A stretch of DNA of 13,199 nucleotides from positions 1 through 13,199 of the forward strand of contig JAJRUA010000053.1 in the NCBI GenBank assembly GCA_024278035.1, given 5' to 3'. Positions 1 to 7,317 of the stretch are shown here, piece after piece (position 1 is the stretch's first letter; every line of letters starts with the position of its first letter). The position numbers and the translations under genes were made by a program. The notes below the pieces were generated by a model. It was not told the origin of the DNA. It searched no databases and worked only from the letters and a program-made list of their open reading frames with translations. The stretch is from Planctomycetota bacterium. GTDB lineage: Bacteria; Planctomycetota; Planctomycetia; Pirellulales; Lacipirellulaceae.

Positions 1-393
1 GGGAAGTGCGTAGAGCGTGCAATGCTTGCCACCGCCTCTCCGTGGCAAGTGGTCGTCTCTTCGTTCGATAGGCGGGCGATGCTAGCGATCGAGGGAACGG
101 TCGTTTTTTTCCGTCCTGAAATGGCGGCGAGGGCCAAGCAACCAAGGCTTTTGCCCGCCATGGAGATCACCTCCCGCGGTGAAGAGACGGACATGAAGGA
201 ACTTTCGGTCTGGCGAGATGTCTACTATGAACCGATGCCGGTGGTTGGGTCGCCTGCCACGGGGCCAAGCGAAGCGACATGGCAGCTTGGCCCGAACGCC
301 CATTTTGTAGTGGGCGATAATCAGGCGATTTCAGTCGATAGCCGCCACTGGGGGGCTGTTCCGGGGCGCCTGATCGAAGGAATCGTTCGCTGA
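1..393 (+). CDS. lepB: Signal peptidase I (S26), 3' part only
   Basis: This reading frame is open from the first base and ends with TGA at 391-393, so only the C-terminal ~130 residues of a larger protein are present. The decisive motif is the GDN box of type I signal peptidases at 313-321, followed by SVDSRHWG, the usual SxDSRxWG signature. Residues encoded before it (V-x-S-S-F-D-R-R-A-M-L-A-I-E-G, then L-S-V-W-R-D-V-Y-Y) match in order the beta-rich insert of the next gene (F-D-D-R-L-V-L-W-I-D-G, then I-R-L-W-R-D-A-Y-Y). This protein therefore carries a related insert between the catalytic Lys region and the GDN box. The catalytic Ser and Lys lie upstream of the window and cannot be checked. 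An internal ATG at 22 is an artefact of the cut, not the start. Role by family: membrane-bound removal of signal peptides from exported proteins. Confidence 0.85.
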   Translation, partial: GKCVERAMLATASPWQVVVSSFDRRAMLAIEGTVVFFRPEMAARAKQPRLLPAMEITSRGEETDMKELSVWRDVYYEPMPVVGSPATGPSEATWQLGPNAHFVVGDNQAISVDSRHWGAVPGRLIEGIVR

Positions 394-510
394 ACGGTCT
401 ACGTTGGTTCCCAGCGGCGCGGTACAGTGTAGCCCTACCTGAAATCTAGCGGCAGCCACGGACGAACAGGCTGCTACCTCCGACTTCCGTCGGCGGCTAG
501 GAAGTGTCCC

Positions 511-516
511 TACAAT
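511..516 (+). promoter_or_regulatory. Possible -10 element upstream of second lepB
   Basis: TACAAT matches the sigma70 -10 consensus at five of six positions and ends 19 bases before the ATG at 536. No convincing -35 hexamer lies 16-18 bases upstream. Transcription from here would give a very short leader without a Shine-Dalgarno site. Confidence 0.25.
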
Positions 517-535
517 TCACTTGCTCGTAATTTTT

Positions 536-2503
536 ATGGCTAAAAAAAACCGTCGCCGATCCGTGAACAAGTCCCCTGCCGCGGTGCCGACGACTGCCGA
601 GATTAAGGCCAAAGCCGCCGTCAGTGCGGTGCCAGAAAAACACCCGAGCACTCGGGGTGGCCGGGAGACGGTCGATGCGCTGGTTGTCGCCTTTGTGCTA
701 GCGTTCTTGATCCGCACTTTTCAGGCTGAGGCGTTTGTTATCCCCACCGGGTCGATGGCACCGACGCTCATGGGGGCCCATAAAGATGTCTTCTGCGATC
801 AGTGCAGCCAGCGTTTTCGAGTCAATGCTAGCGACGAAGTGGGCGACGCCGCCGCAGAGATAAGCCAAGCCGTGGCGAGTCGGCAGCTCACGTCCAGCGA
901 AGGCAAGAGGCGGCTGAGGAACATCCAGACCGTCGGAGGGGTTTGTCCCCAGTGCCGCTATGTGCAACCGATCCGCTCCGACGGACTAGAGCCCGCTTTG
1001 GCGCCCGGCGTCGATCCGGTTCCGACCCGACCGTGCTACTCCGGCGACCGGCTCGTGGTAAACAAATACACCTATTCGTTCAACGCCCCCCAGCGCTGGG
1101 ATATCATCGTCTTCAAGTACCCCGGCAATGGGCAGATGAACTACATCAAGCGATTGGTTGGCTTGCCGGGTGAAAAACTACGGCTCCACAATGGCAACCT
1201 CTTCACGCGGCAACCGACCGAGTCGTCCTACAAAATCGCCTCGAAGCCGCCGAGCAAGATGCTGGCGATGCGGCAACTGGTTTACGATAGCACCCGCGAG
1301 CCGGCCAGCCTTCATGCGGCCGGCTGGCCACTGCGCTGGCGTGCTGAGTCGAGCGACTGGCGCGTCGAAACCAAGACCAACGGCACCAGGGCCAACGGAA
1401 AAACCGTTTCGCCCCGCTATCAGGTGGACAGCTCGTCTAGCGAAACGACCCAATGGCTACGTTACCGGCACACGCCGCCGGGCGAACCGGTTTGGCGAAG
1501 CGTACTTGCGGGCAAGAAAAACTTATCGTTCGATCCGAAGCCCGGGTTCATCACTGATTTCATCGCCTACAACACGCGTCTGCGCCGCCAGCGTGTCGCG
1601 GCGCTTGGCCAGTACACGCTTCAGCCAATGCGAGACAACGACTTGAGCCATCTGGGCCTTCACTGGGTCGGCGATTTGATGCTTGAGGCAGAGGTCCAAA
1701 TCGAATCGACCGAAGGCAAACTCTTGCTAGAATTGGTGGAGGCGGGAGATCACTTCGGCTGTGAAATTGATATTGCTTCGGGCGAAGCGGTCCTGCTCCG
1801 CCGTGTCTTTGGGACCCAAGAATGGGAGAGGCTAGAAACGGCCGCCACCCCCGTTCGTGGGCCAGGAAACCACACGGTTCGCTTCGCCAATTTCGATGAC
1901 CGGCTTGTTCTCTGGATCGATGGCAAAGTGATTCCGCTCGATGGTCGTTACGACCATGAGGTAACGTTCGCCGAACGCTACACAAAAATACCCCAGACAA
2001 GCGACACCGACCCGGGCGATTTGGCCCCCGCTTCGATTGGCTCCCAAGGAGCGAGGCTCGCGGTCCAAGCAATCCGCCTGTGGCGTGACGCGTACTATTT
2101 GGCAGACGACTGGCGTCGAGAGGGGCGCCGGTTTGTTACGGACTATGATCTTGCAAAGATTCAGGAGGAGCAGGGCCCTCAAGGACTCTCGCAGCTTATC
2201 ACCTTGCCAACGACGCCGGAGAATTGGGGATGCTTGGCAAATAGGCGGCATGTGGATTTCGAGCTAGCAGAGAATCAGTTTTTCGTGATGGGCGATAATA
2301 GCCCGGAGAGCCTCGACGCCCGTTTATGGGCGGGCGGGAATGGTCGTGATCGGGGCAAGCCGGGCGGAGCCTATTTGGAACGCCATTTGCTCGTAGGAAA
2401 GGCGGTCTGTGTCTACTGGCCCCATTCATGGTATACGCTTCCCTTGACAGGGGGACGGGTACCGATTTGGCCCAATTTCGGAGACATGCGTCTAGTGCGT
2501 TAA
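536..2503 (+). CDS. lepB: Signal peptidase I with zinc-ribbon and LamG-like inserts
   Basis: A 655-aa type I signal peptidase, about twice the usual length; it cleaves signal peptides on the outer face of the cytoplasmic membrane. Order: basic N-terminus (to ~43), one membrane helix (~44-62), IPTGSMAPT with nucleophile Ser73, a Cys4 insert (CDQC at 87-90, CPQC at 137-140), the GDRLVVNKYTY box (~170-180), YIKRLVGLPGE with general base Lys205, a ~370-residue insert, then GDNSPESLDARLW with GDN at 586-588. The insert's second half (~375-515) reads as a beta-sandwich of the LamG/concanavalin type. All catalytic motifs are intact. ATG 536 is preferred to the TTG at 521 because it puts MAKKNRRR at the N-terminus; no Shine-Dalgarno site is visible. 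It follows a related paralogue by 142 bp and precedes lptB by 35 bp. The enzyme family is certain; the roles of the inserts are unknown. Confidence 0.95.
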   Translation: MAKKNRRRSVNKSPAAVPTTAEIKAKAAVSAVPEKHPSTRGGRETVDALVVAFVLAFLIRTFQAEAFVIPTGSMAPTLMGAHKDVFCDQCSQRFRVNASDEVGDAAAEISQAVASRQLTSSEGKRRLRNIQTVGGVCPQCRYVQPIRSDGLEPALAPGVDPVPTRPCYSGDRLVVNKYTYSFNAPQRWDIIVFKYPGNGQMNYIKRLVGLPGEKLRLHNGNLFTRQPTESSYKIASKPPSKMLAMRQLVYDSTREPASLHAAGWPLRWRAESSDWRVETKTNGTRANGKTVSPRYQVDSSSSETTQWLRYRHTPPGEPVWRSVLAGKKNLSFDPKPGFITDFIAYNTRLRRQRVAALGQYTLQPMRDNDLSHLGLHWVGDLMLEAEVQIESTEGKLLLELVEAGDHFGCEIDIASGEAVLLRRVFGTQEWERLETAATPVRGPGNHTVRFANFDDRLVLWIDGKVIPLDGRYDHEVTFAERYTKIPQTSDTDPGDLAPASIGSQGARLAVQAIRLWRDAYYLADDWRREGRRFVTDYDLAKIQEEQGPQGLSQLITLPTTPENWGCLANRRHVDFELAENQFFVMGDNSPESLDARLWAGGNGRDRGKPGGAYLERHLLVGKAVCVYWPHSWYTLPLTGGRVPIWPNFGDMRLVR

Positions 2504-2538
2504 ACGTCAGTAAAAACCTCGCCAGGAGGGCGAAGCGG

Positions 2539-3279
2539 ATGTCACTTTTAGAAGCTCGTGGATTGGTCAAATCGTACGGTCGCCGCCGCGTGGTGGATGG
2601 CGTTTCGTTTGAAGTCGAGCCGGGGGAGATTGTCGGTCTTCTAGGCCCCAACGGTGCAGGTAAGACGACCTCGTTTCGCATGACCTGCGGAATGGTCGAT
2701 CCTGATTCCGGAACAGTCCGCCTAGGGGGCAAGGACGTCACCTCCTGGCCCATGTACCGGCGCGCTCGAGAGGGAGGGATGGGCTACTTGGCCCAAGAAT
2801 CGAGCGTCTTTCGTAAACTCTCGGTACAAAACAATCTGCTGGGCGTTATGGAAATGCTCGGCATGAACCGCCAAACACGCCGTCGCCGCTGTGATGAACT
2901 GATGGAGCAATTTGGCATCACGAAACTACGGCGTAGCAGGGCGATGTCGCTCTCTGGGGGAGAACGCCGCCGGTTGGAGATCGCCCGGAGCTTGGTTTCA
3001 TCGCCGAAAATCATCTTGCTCGACGAGCCCTTCACGGGCATCGACCCGGTGACGATCGACAGCATCCAGCAGATTGTGCGTGATCTGCGAGATTCAGGTA
3101 TCTCGATCCTCATTACCGACCACCAAGTGCGTGAGACCCTTGAGATCACAGACCGGAGCTACGTGGTCAAGGAGGGCCAGGTACTCTGCCACGGCCGCCC
3201 TGAAGAGGTACTCCGCAATCCTGAGGCGCGTAAACATTACTTTGGCGAAGGAATCGATATCTCACTCGGAGCGGCGTGA
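2539..3279 (+). CDS. lptB: LPS export ABC transporter ATPase LptB
   Basis: A 246-aa single-domain ABC ATPase. Visible motifs: Walker A GPNGAGKTT (36-44), Q-loop Gln86 in GYLAQESS, signature LSGGE (138-142), Walker B IILLDEP (158-164), H-loop His195 in LITDHQVRETL. The stretch GYLAQESSVFRKLSVQNN, ITDHQVRETL and the end A-R-K-H-Y-F-G-E are typical of LptB rather than of amino-acid or polysaccharide exporters. LptB sits on the cytoplasmic face of the inner membrane and, with LptF/LptG, drives LPS extraction and transport to the outer membrane. The start at ATG 2539 is chosen because AGGAGG lies at 2524-2529; upstream in-frame starts would overlap lepB. It is 35 bp downstream of lepB, probably co-transcribed, and upstream of lpxD/lpxI, which fits an LPS role. 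LptF/G/C/A are not in the window. Confidence 0.9.
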   Translation: MSLLEARGLVKSYGRRRVVDGVSFEVEPGEIVGLLGPNGAGKTTSFRMTCGMVDPDSGTVRLGGKDVTSWPMYRRAREGGMGYLAQESSVFRKLSVQNNLLGVMEMLGMNRQTRRRRCDELMEQFGITKLRRSRAMSLSGGERRRLEIARSLVSSPKIILLDEPFTGIDPVTIDSIQQIVRDLRDSGISILITDHQVRETLEITDRSYVVKEGQVLCHGRPEEVLRNPEARKHYFGEGIDISLGAA

Positions 3280-3312
3280 AAGTAGAATGACAGAAGGGTT
3301 GTGCTAGTCGCA

Positions 3313-3370
3313 GGCAGTCGCCGCGGATCCCCAGGCCCTTCCGCTGGCTTCTGCCGACCTTCCGCTTTTT
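3313..3370 (+). terminator. Imperfect hairpin after lptB, possible terminator
   Basis: GGCAG-TC-GCC-GCGG (3313-3326) pairs with CCGC-T-GGC-TT-CTGCC (3341-3355), giving 12 base pairs with a small internal loop and a one-base bulge. A TTTTT run follows at 3366-3370, ten bases after the stem, so it is not a textbook terminator. The right arm is also part of a repeat found again at 7384-7398 in opposite orientation. Confidence 0.4.
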
Positions 3371-3382
3371 CCCTCTTTACGC

Positions 3383-3748
3383 ATGCCTGATCCGTTTGAC
3401 ACCGCCGGCATGGTTGGGTTTCTTCTGCTAGCGGTCGGGGCTCCGCTGTTGGGTTGGCTCTGCATGGTGCTCGATTATCGGGCCTACCTGCGGTCCCTCC
3501 AACGGGCAATCGCTGTCGTGCGTCGCTATGCAACCCACTTGCCCGAATGGTCCTGTCGCAATCGGCCTCCATGTTTTGAGGAGTTAGGCCTTCCCGACGG
3601 TGCCACCCGAGAAGAGGTGCTAGCAGCCTATCGAAAGCGGGTGAAGGAGGTGCATCCAGACCGTGGCGGAGATCGGAAGCACTTCGACCGATTACAAAAA
3701 CGATTTGAAGAAGCGATGGCGATTGTTGAAGAACAGACGCCGGGTTAA
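3383..3748 (+). CDS. Membrane-anchored J-domain protein
   Basis: A 121-aa protein with one N-terminal membrane helix (~9-30, G-F-L-L-L-A-V-G-A-P-L-L-G-W-L) and a C-terminal DnaJ domain (~64-118). The J domain shows CFEELGLPDGATREEV, the helix II pattern A-Y-R-K-R-V-K-E-V, the invariant HPD at 91-93, and helix III D-R-L-Q-K-R-F-E-E-A. HPD is required to stimulate Hsp70/DnaK ATPase, so this is a likely co-chaperone that recruits DnaK to the membrane. It has no G/F region, zinc fingers or substrate-binding domain, so it is a class III (type C) J protein. Orientation from the sequence alone: a short N-terminus then the helix, which would leave the J domain in the cytosol. It lies between lptB and lpxD, so it may serve envelope assembly, but that is inference. 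No clear Shine-Dalgarno site precedes ATG 3383. Confidence 0.8.
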   Translation: MPDPFDTAGMVGFLLLAVGAPLLGWLCMVLDYRAYLRSLQRAIAVVRRYATHLPEWSCRNRPPCFEELGLPDGATREEVLAAYRKRVKEVHPDRGGDRKHFDRLQKRFEEAMAIVEEQTPG

Positions 3749-3876
3749 TTTCCACGGCTTGATCTTGCTGCTATCGAGCTCCTCAGGCTACAGTCCATCT
3801 CCTGGCGAGCCACGGAAGGCCCGCTGCTCAAGCCAAAAGCCCACCCTTTCGGGCTAAGAAGAATAGGCCCCCTCCA

Positions 3877-4953
3877 ATGAACACGCCCTCGGCCACCCGC
3901 TCTGTTTCACTTGCTGATCTTGCCGCGATTGTCGGGGGGACTCTCAATGGCGATCCGAAGCTCTTGATCGATAACGCTTGGCCCCTTGATAGCGCAAGGG
4001 CCGGGACGATCACCCTGGTGGACCATGAAGATCGCTTACGATTACTGGAAGAGAGTTCCGCTTCGGCGGTGGTAATTCCGCGGGGCGTAACGCCGCCCGA
4101 CTTGCCGTCGATCGAAGTGGAAGATGTCCACGCCGCGTTTATTTTAATGGTGGTTCACTTCAGGCCAATTCGTACGGAGCAAGTCACCGGCATCCACCCA
4201 ACCGCAACGGTCGCTTCCAGCGCCAAGCTGGGGAAAGAGGTTAGCATCGCACCGGGGGCCGTGATTGGCGAACGCGTGGTGATTGGCGATAACGTCCTCG
4301 TTGGAGCGAACAGCGTTGTCGAAAACGATTGTCAAATTGGTGAAGGGACTTTCTTGGCGGCGGGCGTCACGCTCTATCCCGGAACCACGGTCGGCGCACG
4401 TTGTCGACTCCATAGTGGTGTAGTGCTGGGGGCCGACGGTTTCGGCTACAACCAGAAGGAGGGCGTGCATGAATTGGTCGCCCAGCTTGGCACCGTAGCG
4501 ATTGGGGATGACGTAGAAATCGGTGCCAATTCCTCGATCGACCGTGGAGTTTACGGACCGACACGGGTTGGCCACGGAACGAAGATCGATAACCTTGTGC
4601 AGATCGGCCACAATTGCCAAATCGGTTGCTACAACTTGATTTGTTCGCTTGTAGGAATTGCCGGGAGCACCTCCACGGGGGACTACGTCGTGATGGCGGG
4701 CCAAGTTGGCGTGCGCGATCATGTGCACATTGGCCAAGGGGCCATCCTTTCAGCGATGGCCGGTGTCTCGAACGACGTGCCTGACGGGGCGATCATGCTG
4801 GGCGCGCCGGCCACGCCCCTCCGTCGACAAAAATTACAAATGGCGGCGGTCGCCAAGTTGCCCGAAATGCGTAAAGAGTTCAAAGCGATGCGCCGCGAAT
4901 TGAAAGAATTGCGTGAACAGTTATCTACCGCCACCGATAAGCGAGCCGCCTAG
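3877..4953 (+). CDS. lpxD: UDP-3-O-acylglucosamine N-acyltransferase LpxD
   Basis: A 358-aa LpxD, close to the usual ~340 aa. It transfers a hydroxyacyl chain from acyl-ACP to the 2-amino group of UDP-3-O-acylglucosamine, an early cytosolic lipid A step. Residues ~8-100 form the uridine-binding N-domain. Residues ~105-315 are a left-handed beta-helix of hexapeptide repeats (for example I-A-P-G-A-V-I-G-E-R-V-V-I-G-D-N-V). Diagnostic motifs are GADGFGY (185-191), SSIDRG (219-224), and KIDNLVQIGHNCQIG containing the expected catalytic base His245. The C-terminus (~325-352) is a charged amphipathic helix, longer than a minimal LpxD tail and possibly a trimer coiled coil. Only nine bases separate it from lpxI, indicating one transcript. 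The upstream spacer has only weak purine-rich sequence before ATG 3877. Confidence 0.95.
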   Translation: MNTPSATRSVSLADLAAIVGGTLNGDPKLLIDNAWPLDSARAGTITLVDHEDRLRLLEESSASAVVIPRGVTPPDLPSIEVEDVHAAFILMVVHFRPIRTEQVTGIHPTATVASSAKLGKEVSIAPGAVIGERVVIGDNVLVGANSVVENDCQIGEGTFLAAGVTLYPGTTVGARCRLHSGVVLGADGFGYNQKEGVHELVAQLGTVAIGDDVEIGANSSIDRGVYGPTRVGHGTKIDNLVQIGHNCQIGCYNLICSLVGIAGSTSTGDYVVMAGQVGVRDHVHIGQGAILSAMAGVSNDVPDGAIMLGAPATPLRRQKLQMAAVAKLPEMRKEFKAMRRELKELREQLSTATDKRAA

Positions 4954-4962
4954 ACAACAAAG

Positions 4963-5844
4963 ATGGCAACCAATTCTCTTCCACCCGTTGGCTTGATCGC
5001 CGCATGGGGGCGTTTCCCTCTGCTGGTCGCACGAGCGCTCCGCCAAAGCGGACACCGTGTGAGTTGCGCCGCCGTAAGACGCCATGCCGACCCAAGATTG
5101 CGTGACGAAGTGGACGACTTCCAATGGATCGGTGCCGCGCAACTTGGCGGGGCAATTCGCTATTTCCAAAAACAGGGAGTTTCGCAGGCGACCATGGCAG
5201 GCAAGTTCCATAAGGTGGAAATATACCGACCTTGGGCTTGGTTTCGTTATATGCCTGACGCAACCTTCTTGCGCACTTTCTATCCCCACTTCATCAGCAA
5301 CACGGCAGACCAAAAGGACGACACGATTCTCGGTGCGATGGTCGAGGCGTTTTCTTCCGGAGGCGTCGAGATAACGCCCGCTACGGACTTTGCTCCGGAG
5401 TTGCTTGTCGGCGAAGGCCATTTGGCTGGTCGGCCCCTGAACGAGTCGCAGGAATCCGATGTCCGCTTCGGCTGGCGGCTGGCGAAAGAAATGGGCCGGC
5501 TGGATGTAGGACAGAGTGTTTGTGTCAAAGATCGGGCTCCCCTGGCGATCGAAGCCATCGAAGGAACCGACTGCTGCATTGAACGAGCGGGCGAACTTTG
5601 TAAGAAGGGGGGGTTTACGGTGGTAAAGGTCGCCAAGCCACAGCAAGACATGCGGTTTGACGTACCGACGATCGGCGTCCGGACGCTCAGAACGCTGGCC
5701 GCCGCCGGAGGGCGCGTGCTAGCTATCGAGGCAGACCGGACGATCCTGCTAGATCGGGCCGAGTTTTGCCGATTTGCGGACCGCCACAAAATTTCGGTAG
5801 TCGTCCTACCCGCCGATTTCGCGATTTCCACTGAGGCGGCATAA
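4963..5844 (+). CDS. lpxI: UDP-2,3-diacylglucosamine pyrophosphatase LpxI
   Basis: A 293-aa LpxI-family protein (formerly DUF1009). LpxI hydrolyses UDP-2,3-diacylglucosamine to lipid X and UMP; it replaces LpxH in many bacteria and is unrelated to it in sequence. Family features: N-terminal GLIAAWGRFPLLVARAL (10-26), MAGKFHKVEIYRPW (78-91), D-Q-K-D-D-T-I-L-G (~116-124), and the C-terminal block KPQQDMRFDVPTIG (225-238), where Asp229 and Asp233 are candidate catalytic acids. The end, A-G-G-R-V-L-A-I-E-A-D-R-T-I-L-L-D, is also typical. No signal peptide or membrane span is visible, consistent with a cytosolic or peripheral enzyme. It starts nine bases after lpxD without a Shine-Dalgarno site, so translation may depend on coupling. 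Pairing with lpxD supports the call. Confidence 0.92.
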   Translation: MATNSLPPVGLIAAWGRFPLLVARALRQSGHRVSCAAVRRHADPRLRDEVDDFQWIGAAQLGGAIRYFQKQGVSQATMAGKFHKVEIYRPWAWFRYMPDATFLRTFYPHFISNTADQKDDTILGAMVEAFSSGGVEITPATDFAPELLVGEGHLAGRPLNESQESDVRFGWRLAKEMGRLDVGQSVCVKDRAPLAIEAIEGTDCCIERAGELCKKGGFTVVKVAKPQQDMRFDVPTIGVRTLRTLAAAGGRVLAIEADRTILLDRAEFCRFADRHKISVVVLPADFAISTEAA

Positions 5845-5971
5845 AAAACGAGGGTCCCGATGCGCAAAACCGCCTGCTTTTAGTCCGTTTATTACCTCTG
5901 AGTCGGTTCTCCGCACCGGCGAGCCCCCTCCGAGCCATTACATGCTTTCCAGCCGTTGCAAGCGGTTTAAC

Positions 5972-5998
5972 GCAATCTTTTTCGCAAATCATGATTGC
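5972..5998. promoter_or_regulatory. Palindrome upstream of regulator leader
   Basis: AATCATGATT at 5987-5996 is a perfect 10-bp palindrome. It sits inside a wider inverted pair, GCAATC (5972-5977) and GATTGC (5993-5998). It lies 19 bases upstream of the predicted -35 at 6016, a normal place for an activator or repressor site. No binding protein is identified. Confidence 0.35.
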
Positions 5999-6015
5999 TT
6001 TCCTGACCCAAATCG

Positions 6016-6044
6016 TTGAGTTTAGGGCCTGCCTCGTTTATTAT
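6016..6044 (+). promoter_or_regulatory. Sigma70-type promoter for regulator leader
   Basis: TTGAGT (6016-6021), a 17-base spacer and TATTAT (6039-6044) match the housekeeping consensus at four and five of six positions with ideal spacing. Transcription would begin near 6051, giving a leader of about 260 bases before the AAA+ gene at 6309. Confidence 0.55.
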
Positions 6045-6069
6045 GAGTGAGGGCAAAGAAGGTCCACCC

Positions 6070-6168
6070 GTGAAGCACATTAACCTGTGCCCACAGTACC
6101 GCATTGAACAGGCGGTTGTTCAGTACTTGGTTTCCAGACTCGAAAGAGTTTCCAGACTCAAAGGATAG
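6070..6168 (+). CDS. Possible 32-aa leader peptide
   Basis: A short reading frame with GTG start at 6070 and TAG at 6166-6168, preceded by GAAGG at 6058-6062 at good spacing. The product would begin M-K-H-I-N-L-C-P-Q-Y-R and continue as a basic amphipathic helix ending in two copies of V-S-R-L (VSRLER, VSRLKG), encoded by the 18-bp tandem repeat at 6130-6165. An in-frame ATG at 6043 would extend it to 41 aa but overlaps the predicted -10 box and could not be transcribed from that promoter. It may be a real small protein, a translated leader controlling the downstream gene, or chance. Not recognised. Confidence 0.3.
   Translation: MKHINLCPQYRIEQAVVQYLVSRLERVSRLKG
6130..6165 (+). repeat. 18-bp tandem repeat, two copies
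   Basis: Copies at 6130-6147 and 6148-6165 share an exact 12-base core, GTTTCCAGACTC, followed by GAAAGA or AAAGGA. Both lie in the transcribed leader, in frame with the possible leader peptide. Confidence 0.9.
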
Positions 6169-6250
6169 GAGCGCTAGTGATATCTACATAGAGACTTCCT
6201 TTTAAGCCCGTGTTTCGGCGCAGGACTGAAGGAGAAGTTTTTTTACGCGG

Positions 6251-6300
6251 CGATCCGCTTTACGGATTGTGCTAGTAGATTGCGCTCCCCCTGAGAGGGG
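6251..6300 (+). promoter_or_regulatory. Two small hairpins over the regulator's ribosome site
   Basis: CGATCCG (6251-6257) and CGGATTG (6263-6269) form a seven-pair stem with one G-U and a five-base loop. CCCC (6287-6290) can pair with GGGG (6297-6300). The second stem includes AGAGGGG (6294-6300), the best Shine-Dalgarno site for ATG 6309 (eight-base spacing), so it could limit translation initiation. Confidence 0.35.
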
Positions 6301-6308
6301 TAGAAGGC

Positions 6309-7280
6309 ATGACGTTTACAACAACATCAACGATTGACCAGCTTACATCGCTCCCGGCAGCGAATGATAACGCTTGGATGCTTGGCCGCAGTCAGCGGAT
6401 TAGGCAGATCGCGCGGCATGCTGAGAAAGCGGCCGAGGTGCAATGCACCGTCTTGGTGACCGGCGAGACCGGCACGGGCAAAGAAATATGGGCCAAGACG
6501 CTCCATCAACTTAGCCCCCGAGCCAACCAACCGTTCGTTCCGGTCAACTGTGCCGCACTGACAGCCACGCTTGCCGAAAGCCAACTCTTCGGCCATGAGA
6601 AAGGCGCGTTTACGGGCGCGGCAGGCAAGAGTTTGGGTGTGTTTCGGGCCGCCGAGGGAGGCGTTGTCTTCCTTGACGAAGTGGGCGAAATGCCGCTCGA
6701 ACTTCAGCCGAAATTGCTTCGAGTCCTCCAGCAGAGCGAAGTCACCCCCGTCGGTGCTTCGCAGCCAGTGCCGATCAATGTGCAGGTGATTGTTGCTACG
6801 AACCGCGACTTGGAGGTGGAAGTCGCCGAAGGCCGCTTCCGTGAAGACCTTTACTACCGGCTCAACATGGTTGAGCTGAAAGTTCCTTCGCTGCGTGAAC
6901 GGGCGGAAGATATTCCTTCCTTCATCGATTTCTTCAACGATCGTTTTTCCGCGAAGTATGCCCGTACTCGTTGGCAGCCAACGGCGGATCGACTCCGTGA
7001 GTTTTGTGAGTACGCTTGGCCCGGCAATCTGCGGCAACTTTCGCATACGATTGAACAAGGTTATGTGCTCGATTGTGAGCCGGAGCTACCAAACAAGCGG
7101 CCATCGCTCGGCGGCGAAACAGAACTCCCCTTCATCAACCTGGGAAGACTCCGACTCGTTGCACTCCGCCAAGCTTTACGGACGACCGGCGGCCACAAAG
7201 GACGCGCTGCAAAGCTACTTGGCGTCCACGCCAACACGATGACCCGTCTGCTTTCTCAGCTAGAGCAAGACGAAGAGTGA
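6309..7280 (+). CDS. Sigma54-activator-like AAA+ regulator, no sensory domain
   Basis: A 323-aa bacterial enhancer-binding protein of the NtrC type. The AAA+ domain covers ~25-255: Walker A GETGTGKE (52-59), the sigma54-contacting GAFTGA loop (99-104), Walker B GVVFLDE (118-124), arginine fingers in FREDLYYRL (Arg178, Arg184), and WPGNLRQL (237-244). The C-terminus (~280-320) is a Fis-type helix-turn-helix, [20 protein letters not shown]. Known role of the family: ATP-driven remodelling of sigma54-RNA polymerase at -24/-12 promoters after binding upstream DNA. Only ~24 residues precede the AAA+ core, so there is no receiver, PAS or GAF domain; activity must be set by expression level, a partner protein or oligomer state. 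Key residues are intact. ATG 6309 has AGAGGGG eight bases upstream. Target genes cannot be named; no clear -24/-12 site was found nearby. Confidence 0.92.
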   Translation: MTFTTTSTIDQLTSLPAANDNAWMLGRSQRIRQIARHAEKAAEVQCTVLVTGETGTGKEIWAKTLHQLSPRANQPFVPVNCAALTATLAESQLFGHEKGAFTGAAGKSLGVFRAAEGGVVFLDEVGEMPLELQPKLLRVLQQSEVTPVGASQPVPINVQVIVATNRDLEVEVAEGRFREDLYYRLNMVELKVPSLRERAEDIPSFIDFFNDRFSAKYARTRWQPTADRLREFCEYAWPGNLRQLSHTIEQGYVLDCEPELPNKRPSLGGETELPFINLGRLRLVALRQALRTTGGHKGRAAKLLGVHANTMTRLLSQLEQDEE

Positions 7281-7281
7281 T

Positions 7282-7317
7282 CCCGTGTCGGGGCACTTGA
7301 GGCCCCCCTCATACGGG
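7282..7317 (+). terminator. Nested hairpin after the AAA+ regulator
   Basis: CCCGT (7282-7286) pairs with ACGGG (7313-7317), and inside it GGGGC (7290-7294) pairs with GCCCC (7302-7306). It begins two bases after the stop codon. No T run follows, so it may be a Rho-type or mRNA-stabilising 3' end. Confidence 0.4.

Noticed and set aside
22..22. ATG at 22 as the start of a 123-aa protein
   Set aside because: The frame is open to base 1 and the protein is clearly the C-terminal part of a signal peptidase, so the start lies outside the window.
1560..2072. 170-aa open frame on the - strand within lepB
   Set aside because: It is antisense to a well-supported coding region and has no recognisable motifs.
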